Shown: piece after piece, positions 15,986 to 22,677 of the stretch
How the letters are laid out: the number at the start of each line of letters is the position of its first letter
Numbering within the stretch: the first letter of the stretch is position 1
NCBI GenBank assembly: GCA_035528375.1
Contig: DATKYS010000051.1
Span: 20,341-84,340, forward strand
Origin: a bacterium
Lineage (GTDB): Bacteria > RBG-13-66-14
Length of the DNA: 64,000 nt
Direction of reading: 5' to 3'
Program-made: the position numbers and the translations under genes
The notes under the pieces: model-generated
Databases searched by the model: none
Told to the model about the DNA's origin: nothing
Seen by the model: only the letters and a program-made list of their open reading frames with translations

Positions 15986-16627
15986 TCAAGGCTCGGAGAA
16001 GACGACCGTCGTTCCCTCTGGTGGCTCCTCGCGGAGGGATTCGGCGATTTTTTCGAAGTCCGGCGCGTCGGCCGCCAGGACGCCCACCACCAGGAAAAGC
16101 CTACTCACCCCCGTGGTCTCCACGCCCTCGGTTTCGGCGAAGAACCCGCCGGTCTGAACCACCACCGAGTGGAGGGAGCCCGACATCCGCCCGGAAGTCA
16201 CCGGCGCGCTCCAGCAGTGCCCCTCCACCGCGGCCGTGTCGTACTCGCCGCCGGTGAAGCGGTGCGTCACCGTGTACGCCACGTCACGGTCCACCCACTC
16301 GTCGCCGGAGACGCCGAAATAGACGTGAACCGAGTAGGGCTCCCGCGCCGGATCGTACTCGGGAACGGGCGGCAACTCGATCTCTATCTCGCTCCCGGCC
16401 TCCACCGGCCCCAGGGCGAGGGGGAAGACGTATCCCGCGGCGGGATCGCCGTCCAGGAGGGCCGCCTCTTCCCACACCACCCCGTCGAGGATGATGAAAT
16501 CGTCGTAGCGTTCCAGGTACGCCGAGTAGTATTCATTCTCCAGGGAGGTCCAGAAGTCGGGGCCGCGCACGTCGGCCGCCGAGCCGAGAACCAGAAGCGT
16601 CACGAGAATGAGGCCGATTCCCCGCAT
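15986..16627 (-). CDS. Secreted protein of unknown function within the nqr locus
   Basis: A 213-residue exported protein; the signal peptide MRGIGLILVTLLVLGSAA follows an AGGAGGG Shine-Dalgarno, which sets the start at 16627 although the frame is open further upstream. The mature part looks all-beta, with alternating valine/tyrosine strands (YSVHVYFGVSGDEWVDRDVA) and a late segment SRLFLVVGVLAADAPDF. I do not recognise a family. It lies between the membrane glycosyltransferase and nqrF. Confidence 0.7.
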   Translation of the reverse strand: MRGIGLILVTLLVLGSAADVRGPDFWTSLENEYYSAYLERYDDFIILDGVVWEEAALLDGDPAAGYVFPLALGPVEAGSEIEIELPPVPEYDPAREPYSVHVYFGVSGDEWVDRDVAYTVTHRFTGGEYDTAAVEGHCWSAPVTSGRMSGSLHSVVVQTGGFFAETEGVETTGVSRLFLVVGVLAADAPDFEKIAESLREEPPEGTTVVFSEP

Positions 16628-16667
16628 GTTCCCTCCTAAGCCGCCCGGGCGCGCAGCCCACTCCCCC

Positions 16668-18035
16668 TCAACGCCCCGTCCCGGACGGTGCGGATGACGC
16701 CGTTTCCGCGGCGCCGCGCGCATCCGTAAACCGCCGCCTGAGAAAGTAAACGCTCATGCCGATCAGGTACACAGTGATGGAGGACACCACGAACAGCAAA
16801 TAAGCCGGCTTGTAAACCCCCAGGCGGTTGGCGAAAAAGGCCGCCGCCTCGACCAGGGGCCAGGCGAGCAGGACGATGCCGGCGAAGGACCACCTTTCGC
16901 GCCGCACGTTATCGGCCGTAACCAGGGCCAGGGGCAAAATCAAGAAAATCAGGTAGGTAGGCCATGTCACCGCGTTGAGCAGAAATACGGCCAACAGAAT
17001 CACGATGTACTCGTTGAGCCGCCGGCGCGGTTCGCGCGGTTCGCGCCGGAACGCGACCATCAGCGGGACCAGCAGAGCCAGGCGCAGCGCCTTATCTATC
17101 CAGGAGAAGACCGCCGGCGGGACGTTCAACAGGTTGACGCCGGGTGCCCCGGCCCCCTCCGGGGCGACCAGGTAGCGCGCCAGCGCGCCTGAGAGCGAGA
17201 CGTTCTTGTCGTGATAGACCAGGTAGTGAACCCCTTGGCTGCCGAACATCGTCGGTTGGAGAAAGTTGACGTAATACTCGTTGTATAAGGCCAGCGTTCC
17301 ATCCCATCCGCGGATCAACACCGGCAGCAAGCCGTTGAACACCAAGAAAACGATCACCGCGCCCACCGCGATCCTTGCGCGTTTGTGGAGCAGAAAGTAC
17401 AGGACGAAGAGCGCCGGGGCGAGCTTCACCGCCACCGCCATTCCCAGGAGGATACCGGCGCTCCAATCCCGCTGTTTCTCCGCCATGACCAAGCCGCCCA
17501 GGACGAGGGCCATCAACAGGATGTTCGCCTGCCCGTAGATGAAGAGGTTGCAGAACCAGTAATGCGCCGTACACAGAAGCGGCAGGCCGATGACGACGAA
17601 CAGGCGGCTCCCGACGAGCGCCGGATCGGCGTTGCGGAGCAGGCGGTAAACGAGGGACAGGCAGAGCAGCGTGAGACCGAGGTTGACGAGCCCAAAGGCG
17701 ACGTAGAAGGCCGACGGGGGCAGCCATGCGATCAGACCGAGCAGGACGACGAACGCGGGGGGATATAAGTATCCCCACTGCCCGGGCTCGTAGACCCGCC
17801 GGCCGGCGTAGAAGTCGTTGGCGGCCCTGTAGAAGATGGACAGGTCGTTGTCGCTTCCCAGGTTCACGCGCACCAGGGAGGCCAGGCTCAGGTAACAGAA
17901 GGCGGCGACGGCTACGGCGCCGAGGATTATCCAGAGCCGGTAAATCGGTCTGACGCTCCAGGATTCCTTCACCCACGCCCAAATGTGGGCGAAGAGACCC
18001 GTCGCAGCCGAATCACCCAGTCGTCGTTCGACCAT
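16668..18035 (-). CDS. Integral-membrane glycosyltransferase, GT87 (DUF2029) family
   Basis: This 455-residue protein with about ten transmembrane helices matches the polyprenyl-phosphate-mannose-dependent GT87 family. The first periplasmic loop holds the hallmark D-x-x-x-x-Y region (GSDNDLSIFYRAANDFYAGR) followed by YLYPPAFVVLL, and later NILLMALVLGG and GMAVAVKLAPALFVLYFLL segments fit the family. It would transfer a sugar on the outer face of the inner membrane; the acceptor is unknown. It begins seven bases after nqrD, so it is probably cotranscribed. Confidence 0.8.
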   Translation of the reverse strand: MVERRLGDSAATGLFAHIWAWVKESWSVRPIYRLWIILGAVAVAAFCYLSLASLVRVNLGSDNDLSIFYRAANDFYAGRRVYEPGQWGYLYPPAFVVLLGLIAWLPPSAFYVAFGLVNLGLTLLCLSLVYRLLRNADPALVGSRLFVVIGLPLLCTAHYWFCNLFIYGQANILLMALVLGGLVMAEKQRDWSAGILLGMAVAVKLAPALFVLYFLLHKRARIAVGAVIVFLVFNGLLPVLIRGWDGTLALYNEYYVNFLQPTMFGSQGVHYLVYHDKNVSLSGALARYLVAPEGAGAPGVNLLNVPPAVFSWIDKALRLALLVPLMVAFRREPREPRRRLNEYIVILLAVFLLNAVTWPTYLIFLILPLALVTADNVRRERWSFAGIVLLAWPLVEAAAFFANRLGVYKPAYLLFVVSSITVYLIGMSVYFLRRRFTDARGAAETASSAPSGTGR

Positions 18036-18042
18036 GCGTCAC

Positions 18043-18678
18043 CTACGCCGTTGATTTGCCGAGGTCCCTTTTCCTCGCGGCTCCATCCTGGACCGTGCGG
18101 ATGACCCAGATGTATGTCCCGAGCATGAAGAAGGCGCCGGGGGCCATGACCATTATCACCCACGGCTCGAATCCCGGCCCGAGGACCGGAATCCCCGCCA
18201 GCGTCCCGAAGCCCAGCAGCTCCCGGAAAATTGAAATTATCAACAGGCTCATGGCGTAGCCCAGGCTCACCCCGGCGGCGTCCAGAATGCTGGGCAGGGG
18301 CTTGTTGTTCGAGGCGAAGGCCTCGGCCCGGCCCATGATGATGCAGTTGGTTATTATCAGCCCCACGTACGGCCCGATGGCCTTGGAAACCGTTGGTACG
18401 AAGGACTTTAACGCGATGTCCACCATGATGACGAAGGCGGCGATGATGAGCGTGTAAACCGCCATGCGGATGCGCTTGCCGGTGACGTTGCGCACCAGGC
18501 TCACCAGAAACGAGCTGCACACGGTGACGAAGACCACGGCTGCGCCCATCGCCACGGTGTTTATCACCTGGTTGGTCACGGCCAGGGTGGAGCAGATGCC
18601 CAGGATCATGCGGAAGATGGGGTTGTCCTCCCACAGCCCCTTGACGAATATCTTCCAGTTTTCACCCTTCTTGGCCAC
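18043..18678 (-). CDS. nqrD: Na+-translocating NADH:quinone reductase subunit D
   Basis: A 211-residue polytopic subunit, the usual length. It has the paired conserved segments GICSTLAVTNQVINTVAMG and GLIITNCIIMGRAEAFA, each with the membrane cysteine that is proposed to ligate the 2Fe-2S centre shared with NqrE. RELLGFGTLAG and the C-terminal helix GAFFMLGTYIWVIRTVQDG are family-typical. It starts three bases after the stop of the SH3-like gene and is followed seven bases later by the glycosyltransferase. Confidence 0.92.
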   Translation of the reverse strand: MAKKGENWKIFVKGLWEDNPIFRMILGICSTLAVTNQVINTVAMGAAVVFVTVCSSFLVSLVRNVTGKRIRMAVYTLIIAAFVIMVDIALKSFVPTVSKAIGPYVGLIITNCIIMGRAEAFASNNKPLPSILDAAGVSLGYAMSLLIISIFRELLGFGTLAGIPVLGPGFEPWVIMVMAPGAFFMLGTYIWVIRTVQDGAARKRDLGKSTA

Positions 18679-18681
18679 GGG

Positions 18682-20085
18682 TCACTCCTCCATCTTCGGC
18701 GGGGTGCGGCTCCAGCCCATCAACGGCGCAGCTTCTTCGTAGAACACGTCCCACTGCCCGGTGTAAACCAGGTACCAGTCTCCTTTACCGGTGGAGAAGC
18801 TCAGCACCCGGACGGACGTCCCCGCCTCCAACACCCCCGCCTCGGCGGAACCCGCCTCCGGCAGACAGAGGAGGGTCAGCGGTTCGAGCAGCTCGCCATA
18901 CGAGCCGTCCTCACACCGAACTTCGTAGAGAAGTCGGGTCAGGTTTACCGGGCTCCAGAAGTAACCCAGGGGCCGGGCGTAGTCGTTGCCCGGCGGGCAG
19001 TAGAGGGCGTAGAAGCCGGCCTCGGGAATCCAGCGGGCCTCCAGGTCCGTCGAGAACCACGTGCCGCCGGCGAGATAATCGGGCGGCGGCAGCGGGTGCC
19101 GCACCCAGTCCAGGGGACTGAGCCACTCGCGGGCCATCAGGATGTGGTCCGGCTCATCGAGGTAACTCATCACGGAGTGGTAGCGCATCACCTCCGGGGT
19201 CAGCTCCGCCCCGCCGCTGATGTAGAACCAGCGCCCGGTAGGTTCTTCCTCCCATTCGGGGATGAACGCCCATTCGGTGTAATCGTAGATGCAACGCAGA
19301 CCGTCGCCGTCCCGGATAAAGCCCAACACACGCTGTTGGGTTGAGGGAGGCCCTCCGACCGGCCTGGGGGATGAAGAGCGCGCGTCCAGGGTCAGTTGCA
19401 GCTCGGCCGCCCCGTCGCCGTTGAAGTCGCCCGCCTCCAGGCCGTAGAGGCTCCAGTTGTAGTCCCAACCGAGATATCCGGACTCCTTCTCCCGGGCGAT
19501 GAACTCCTCCGCGGGCACCTCCTCGACGCTCGTCCCCAGGAAGAAATCGGCCAGGCGCACCTCGGCGCTGAACGAGCCCTCGACCCGGAGCACCAGTGGC
19601 AGGTAATAGACGTAATCCGTATCGTAGTAGAACTGCTCGTACTCCGCGTGGATTTCCCCCGGCCCGACCCGGACCTGCTCCGGGGCGCCGTCGGAGTCCA
19701 GGTCCGCGGCGAGCGTGAGCTCCGGCTCGCCGAAGGCGTGCTCGACGACCAGGTGGCGTACGCCATCCTCCTCCCAGTAGTAGTTATCCTCCTCGGCGGC
19801 GACGTAGCCGCGGAGGTCGCCCGAGCGCACCTCGGCCCAGACGTAATCATCCGATGAGTCGTAATCCACCGCCCAGGCCAGAATCTCGACCCGGTCGCCC
19901 CGGTGGAGCAGGCCGATTTTGTTCCCGTCCACCGACGGTGCGTCGCGGACGTTGAGTGCGTCCACGTCCACCAGGGCGTACATCGGCTCCGGTTCCGGCG
20001 TTGAAATCGAATCGGCCCACCCCGGCGCGTCCAGGGCCCCGGCGGCCGCCGTCAGGCCGAGAACGATGACGGTCATCAATTTCAC
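18682..20085 (-). CDS. Secreted SH3b-domain protein within the nqr locus
   Basis: This 467-residue exported protein has a short signal peptide (MKLMTVIVLGLTAAAGALD) and an N-terminal bacterial SH3 domain (VDVDALNVRDAPSVDGNKIG, WAEVRSGDLRGYVAAEED). The middle contains an FG-GAP-like DFNGDGAAELQLTLD segment, and the C-terminus a second SH3-like region (GTSVRVLSFSTGKGDWYLVY). Binding to cell-wall or surface glycans is possible. It overlaps the end of nqrC by four bases and precedes nqrD by three, so it is embedded in the nqr operon. Confidence 0.75.
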   Translation of the reverse strand: MKLMTVIVLGLTAAAGALDAPGWADSISTPEPEPMYALVDVDALNVRDAPSVDGNKIGLLHRGDRVEILAWAVDYDSSDDYVWAEVRSGDLRGYVAAEEDNYYWEEDGVRHLVVEHAFGEPELTLAADLDSDGAPEQVRVGPGEIHAEYEQFYYDTDYVYYLPLVLRVEGSFSAEVRLADFFLGTSVEEVPAEEFIAREKESGYLGWDYNWSLYGLEAGDFNGDGAAELQLTLDARSSSPRPVGGPPSTQQRVLGFIRDGDGLRCIYDYTEWAFIPEWEEEPTGRWFYISGGAELTPEVMRYHSVMSYLDEPDHILMAREWLSPLDWVRHPLPPPDYLAGGTWFSTDLEARWIPEAGFYALYCPPGNDYARPLGYFWSPVNLTRLLYEVRCEDGSYGELLEPLTLLCLPEAGSAEAGVLEAGTSVRVLSFSTGKGDWYLVYTGQWDVFYEEAAPLMGWSRTPPKMEE

Positions 20086-20714
20086 GGCGTCCCCCCCTTC
20101 GCCGCGGCGAGAAAGGCCGCGATGCCCTCGTTCAGCAGCTTTTCGAGCGATTTCGAGGTCTGGGTGGCCCCGGTGATGGCCGCCACCTCGTAGGGCTTGT
20201 CGGGGGCCTGGTAGGCCACGAGGCCCACGTAGCCCGGCGCCGGGCCCAGCGGCAGGTCGTCGAACTTTTGCAGAAACTCCGGCTCGGCGATCCGCCCCCC
20301 CAGCCCCGGCGTTTCCCCCTGCTCCAGGACCCGCAGGCGGTAAATATTTTTGTAATCGGGCGTCAGGGCCACCAGGACTTTAATCACGCTCCACAGGCCG
20401 CTCCCCGAGGCCTCGAACGCCACGCCCAGCTCCTTCCCCGCGTCGTCGTAGCCCCGGTAGAGCGTCATCCCGCCGGTCTGGTCCTTCTTGACGTGCTTGG
20501 AGTAAATTTCGTCCACCCGGGCGGGCGGGAGCTCCACCCCGGGGTCGGCCAGGCCGAAAACCTCGATGACGCGGCGGTTGAACAGGCGCGCCTTCTGCTC
20601 GTCTATCACCGGCTTGGTGTAGGCGTAGAGGGCGGTCAGGGCCGAGGCCACCAGCACCGAGGCGGCGACGAGGAAGAGGACCATGAAGGGCCGCGAGTCT
20701 TTATTGAAGGGCAT
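20082..20714 (-). CDS. nqrC: Na+-translocating NADH:quinone reductase subunit C
   Basis: NqrC carries a covalently bound FMN facing the periplasm. One N-terminal helix (about residues 12-30) anchors a domain whose C-terminal flavinylation motif TGATQTS lies at about residues 181-187; the modified threonine would be Thr184. GLGGRIAEPEFLQKF and GYVGLVAYQAPDKPYEV are family-typical. At 210 residues it is shorter than most NqrC. Its start codon lies inside the last codons of the AT-rich gene at 20701-21117. An ApbE flavin transferase would be needed but is not in the window. Confidence 0.9.
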   Translation of the reverse strand: MPFNKDSRPFMVLFLVAASVLVASALTALYAYTKPVIDEQKARLFNRRVIEVFGLADPGVELPPARVDEIYSKHVKKDQTGGMTLYRGYDDAGKELGVAFEASGSGLWSVIKVLVALTPDYKNIYRLRVLEQGETPGLGGRIAEPEFLQKFDDLPLGPAPGYVGLVAYQAPDKPYEVAAITGATQTSKSLEKLLNEGIAAFLAAAKGGTP

Positions 20715-21117
20715 GTTGTTTTATCACTACGATGTTGTACGAGTAGAACTGATAGTCAGGACCAGAATACAGATTCCCGGATGATGTCCGCCTCTGTTTT
20801 CTACCTTTCTCTTGATGCTGCTTAAGCACATCCTTGTATTGCTTATAGAGGCTATCCGAAAGACCAATCAACTTTATGTCTGTAAATGACAGCAGTTCAA
20901 GCGTATCTAACTCCTCTCTGACATCGTATATCTCCCCGTAGGTTTTATTTATCCCTTTTTTGTCCGCCCAACTGGAGACGATATAGAACTCCCAACGCTC
21001 GTACAGACCGTAATAGGACCAGAAGGCGGCCTCGACGGGAATGCTGTGCTTGAGTAATGCCTTGACAATTATCGAGCCTTCCTCCCGATACTCCTTTACC
21101 AGAATGTTCTCAACCAT
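20701..21117 (-). CDS. Partner protein of the HEPN gene, unknown family
   Basis: A 138-residue cytoplasmic protein, clearly richer in A+T than its neighbours. Segments such as PVEAAFWSYYGLYERWEFYIVSS and the C-terminal YNIVVIK recall a widespread family of uncharacterised proteins that I associate from memory with HEPN genes. It has no signal peptide or membrane helix. It overlaps the upstream HEPN gene by 22 bases and the downstream nqrC by 14, so the three are translationally linked. It could be the antitoxin or substrate adaptor of the HEPN protein; this is inference. Confidence 0.6.
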   Translation of the reverse strand: MVENILVKEYREEGSIIVKALLKHSIPVEAAFWSYYGLYERWEFYIVSSWADKKGINKTYGEIYDVREELDTLELLSFTDIKLIGLSDSLYKQYKDVLKQHQEKGRKQRRTSSGNLYSGPDYQFYSYNIVVIKQHALQ

Positions 21118-21509
21118 GATAGAACTCCATCGTGAGGATGTGTCACTGCCTCGAAAAGGTCTTCAGCTTCGTTTTTACTTTTCGTTGGCTCATACCTCGA
21201 ATCAGGTTTCCATTTTTTTACTGTAGCCAAATATATCGCTGTCTGGTTATTCGCTGGTCCCTCTCCCAAAGCTGCTTTATCGAATAATTTATCGAAATTA
21301 TGGGTCCAACTTGCATCCACACGTTCTTTCTCTGGGAATTCGTGTCGCCGGGTTCGTTTAGCAATTACAGCCTTCAGGGCACATTCAACGGCATACCCTA
21401 TCAAGTAATAGGCACCGACGTATCTTCTAGCTTCTAACAAAATCTGAGCATCTCTTACGCGATCAAGTGCCATTTGTTTTAAATCACTACTCATTAGTAG
21501 TGTACCCAT
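21096..21509 (-). CDS. HEPN-domain protein (putative RNase toxin)
   Basis: A 137-residue helical protein with a HEPN pattern: DRVRDAQILLEARRYVGAYY, LIGYAVECALKAVIAK and THNFDKL. It contains R-x6-H (Arg63 to His70, RVDASWTH), the catalytic motif of HEPN ribonucleases. The ATG at 21509 has a GGGGAG Shine-Dalgarno six bases upstream, inside the last codons of nqrB, and lies one base after the nqrB stop. Base composition is AT-rich. The pair looks like an acquired toxin-antitoxin or defence module in the nqrB-nqrC junction. Confidence 0.7.
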   Translation of the reverse strand: MGTLLMSSDLKQMALDRVRDAQILLEARRYVGAYYLIGYAVECALKAVIAKRTRRHEFPEKERVDASWTHNFDKLFDKAALGEGPANNQTAIYLATVKKWKPDSRYEPTKSKNEAEDLFEAVTHPHDGVLSWLRTFW

Positions 21510-21510
21510 A

Positions 21511-22524
21511 TCAAACTCCCCTCTTTCTCTTTTGTCGTTCCTTAATAAGCGAGTCCACCAGCGGGGTGAAGGTGTTGGCGAAGAGGATGGCGAAGAAGAC
21601 GCCCCCGGAGAAGCTCGACGCCGCTCGGATGATTACGACCAGAACGCCGATGAGCGCGCCCATGAGCCAGCGGCCGCCGTTCGTGGCCGGGGCGCTCACC
21701 GGGTCGGTGGCGAAGAAGAGCGCCCCGAAGAGGAGCCCCCCGCCGGCCAGGGTGAACGGAACGTCCGGGACGAAACCGGGCCAGAGGAAATGAAGCACGA
21801 GGGCGGCCAGCGACGCGGCGCCCAGGACCGCCAGCGGCGTGCGCCAGTTGACGATTTTCCGCGCGAGGAGGTAAATCCCCAAGAGGACGAGGAGAACCGC
21901 CGCCGTCTCACCCATCGCCCCGCCGGTGTCCCCCCAGAGCATCGGCCCCAGCGGCCCCTGGACGCCGGAGCCCTTGAAGGCCGCCAGGGGGGTGGCGGTG
22001 GTCACCGCGTCGGCCGCGGTCAGGTCGGGGGCCCAGCGGGCGAACCCCCCGATCCCGCCCCAGAACGGCTTCCACCAGTAGCCGGCGAAGTACGTCGGGA
22101 AGCTGATGGTCACGAAGGCCCGCCCGACCAGCGCCGGGTTGAAAACATTGCGCCCGAAGCCCCCGAAGACCTCCTTCCCGAAGAGCTGCCCCACGGCCAC
22201 CCCGATGACCACCAGCCACCAGGGGACGTGCGCCGGGAGGGTCAGGCCGAAAAGAAGCGCCGTAATCCAGAAGCTGGGGTCCATGGGCCGACGGCGGACG
22301 ATGGAGAACGCCGCGGCGGTGACCCAGCCCACGGCGTAGGCCAGGGCCAAAAGGAAGGCGCAGCGCCAGCCGAAGAGATAAACCGAGGTGAGCGCGAGGG
22401 GGAGGAAGGCCCAGGAGAACTTGGCGTGGAGCGGCAGGGGCTTGGTCCGGCCCCGGAAGAAGGGCAGGGCGTGGAGGCTTCCGCGCGCATGGTCCGCGAG
22501 AGAGGGCTTCGTAGCGTCCGCCAT
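21511..22524 (-). CDS. nqrB: Na+-translocating NADH:quinone reductase subunit B (NqrB/RnfD family)
   Basis: This 337-residue membrane protein matches NqrB/RnfD: GWRCAFLLALAYAVGWVTAA, LPAHVPWWLVVIGVAVGQLFGKEVFGGFG with NVFNPALVGRAF, and the FMN-threonine region DAVTTATPLAAFKG. The last reads T-T-A-T rather than the usual S-G-A-T. It is shorter than typical NqrB (about 410). The last dozen codons (LIKERQKRKRGV) use AT-rich codons such as AGA, AAG and ATT, unlike the rest, as if the tail had been replaced when the HEPN module arrived. It is the first nqr gene; no nqrA precedes it. Confidence 0.85.
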   Translation of the reverse strand: MADATKPSLADHARGSLHALPFFRGRTKPLPLHAKFSWAFLPLALTSVYLFGWRCAFLLALAYAVGWVTAAAFSIVRRRPMDPSFWITALLFGLTLPAHVPWWLVVIGVAVGQLFGKEVFGGFGRNVFNPALVGRAFVTISFPTYFAGYWWKPFWGGIGGFARWAPDLTAADAVTTATPLAAFKGSGVQGPLGPMLWGDTGGAMGETAAVLLVLLGIYLLARKIVNWRTPLAVLGAASLAALVLHFLWPGFVPDVPFTLAGGGLLFGALFFATDPVSAPATNGGRWLMGALIGVLVVIIRAASSFSGGVFFAILFANTFTPLVDSLIKERQKRKRGV

Positions 22525-22556
22525 GCCTCCGCCCGGGGAAGGGTTGGAATCAGTTT

Positions 22557-22586
22557 AAGCTAGGAAAAAAACGGCCCCTTTGTCAA
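22557..22586 (-). promoter_or_regulatory. Promoter for the nqr operon
   Basis: TTGACA (22581-22586) and TAGCTT (22557-22562) on the minus strand are 18 bases apart. The 16-base core TTTTTTTCCTAGCTTA is shared exactly with the promoter at 25392-25420. Confidence 0.5.
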
Positions 22587-22595
22587 GCTCGCAAA

Positions 22596-22673
22596 CCCGA
22601 ACCACCGGGGGACGGGACCCGCGGACCCTCGACATAAACCGACCCCCGCAGGCCCGAACCACCGGGGGGCGGG
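22596..22673. repeat. 21-bp direct repeat between kinase and nqrB
   Basis: CCCGAACCACCGGGGGACGGG at 22596-22616 recurs with one change at 22653-22673. It lies between the kinase stop codon and the nqr promoter. Each copy can form a small CCC/GGG hairpin. Confidence 0.5.
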
Positions 22674-22677
22674 CGCG

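Noticed and set aside
13153-22524. Interpretation of the electron-transport locus as Rnf
   Set aside because: NqrF, with a plant-type 2Fe-2S domain plus FAD/NAD reductase, is present, and no RnfB or RnfC is seen.
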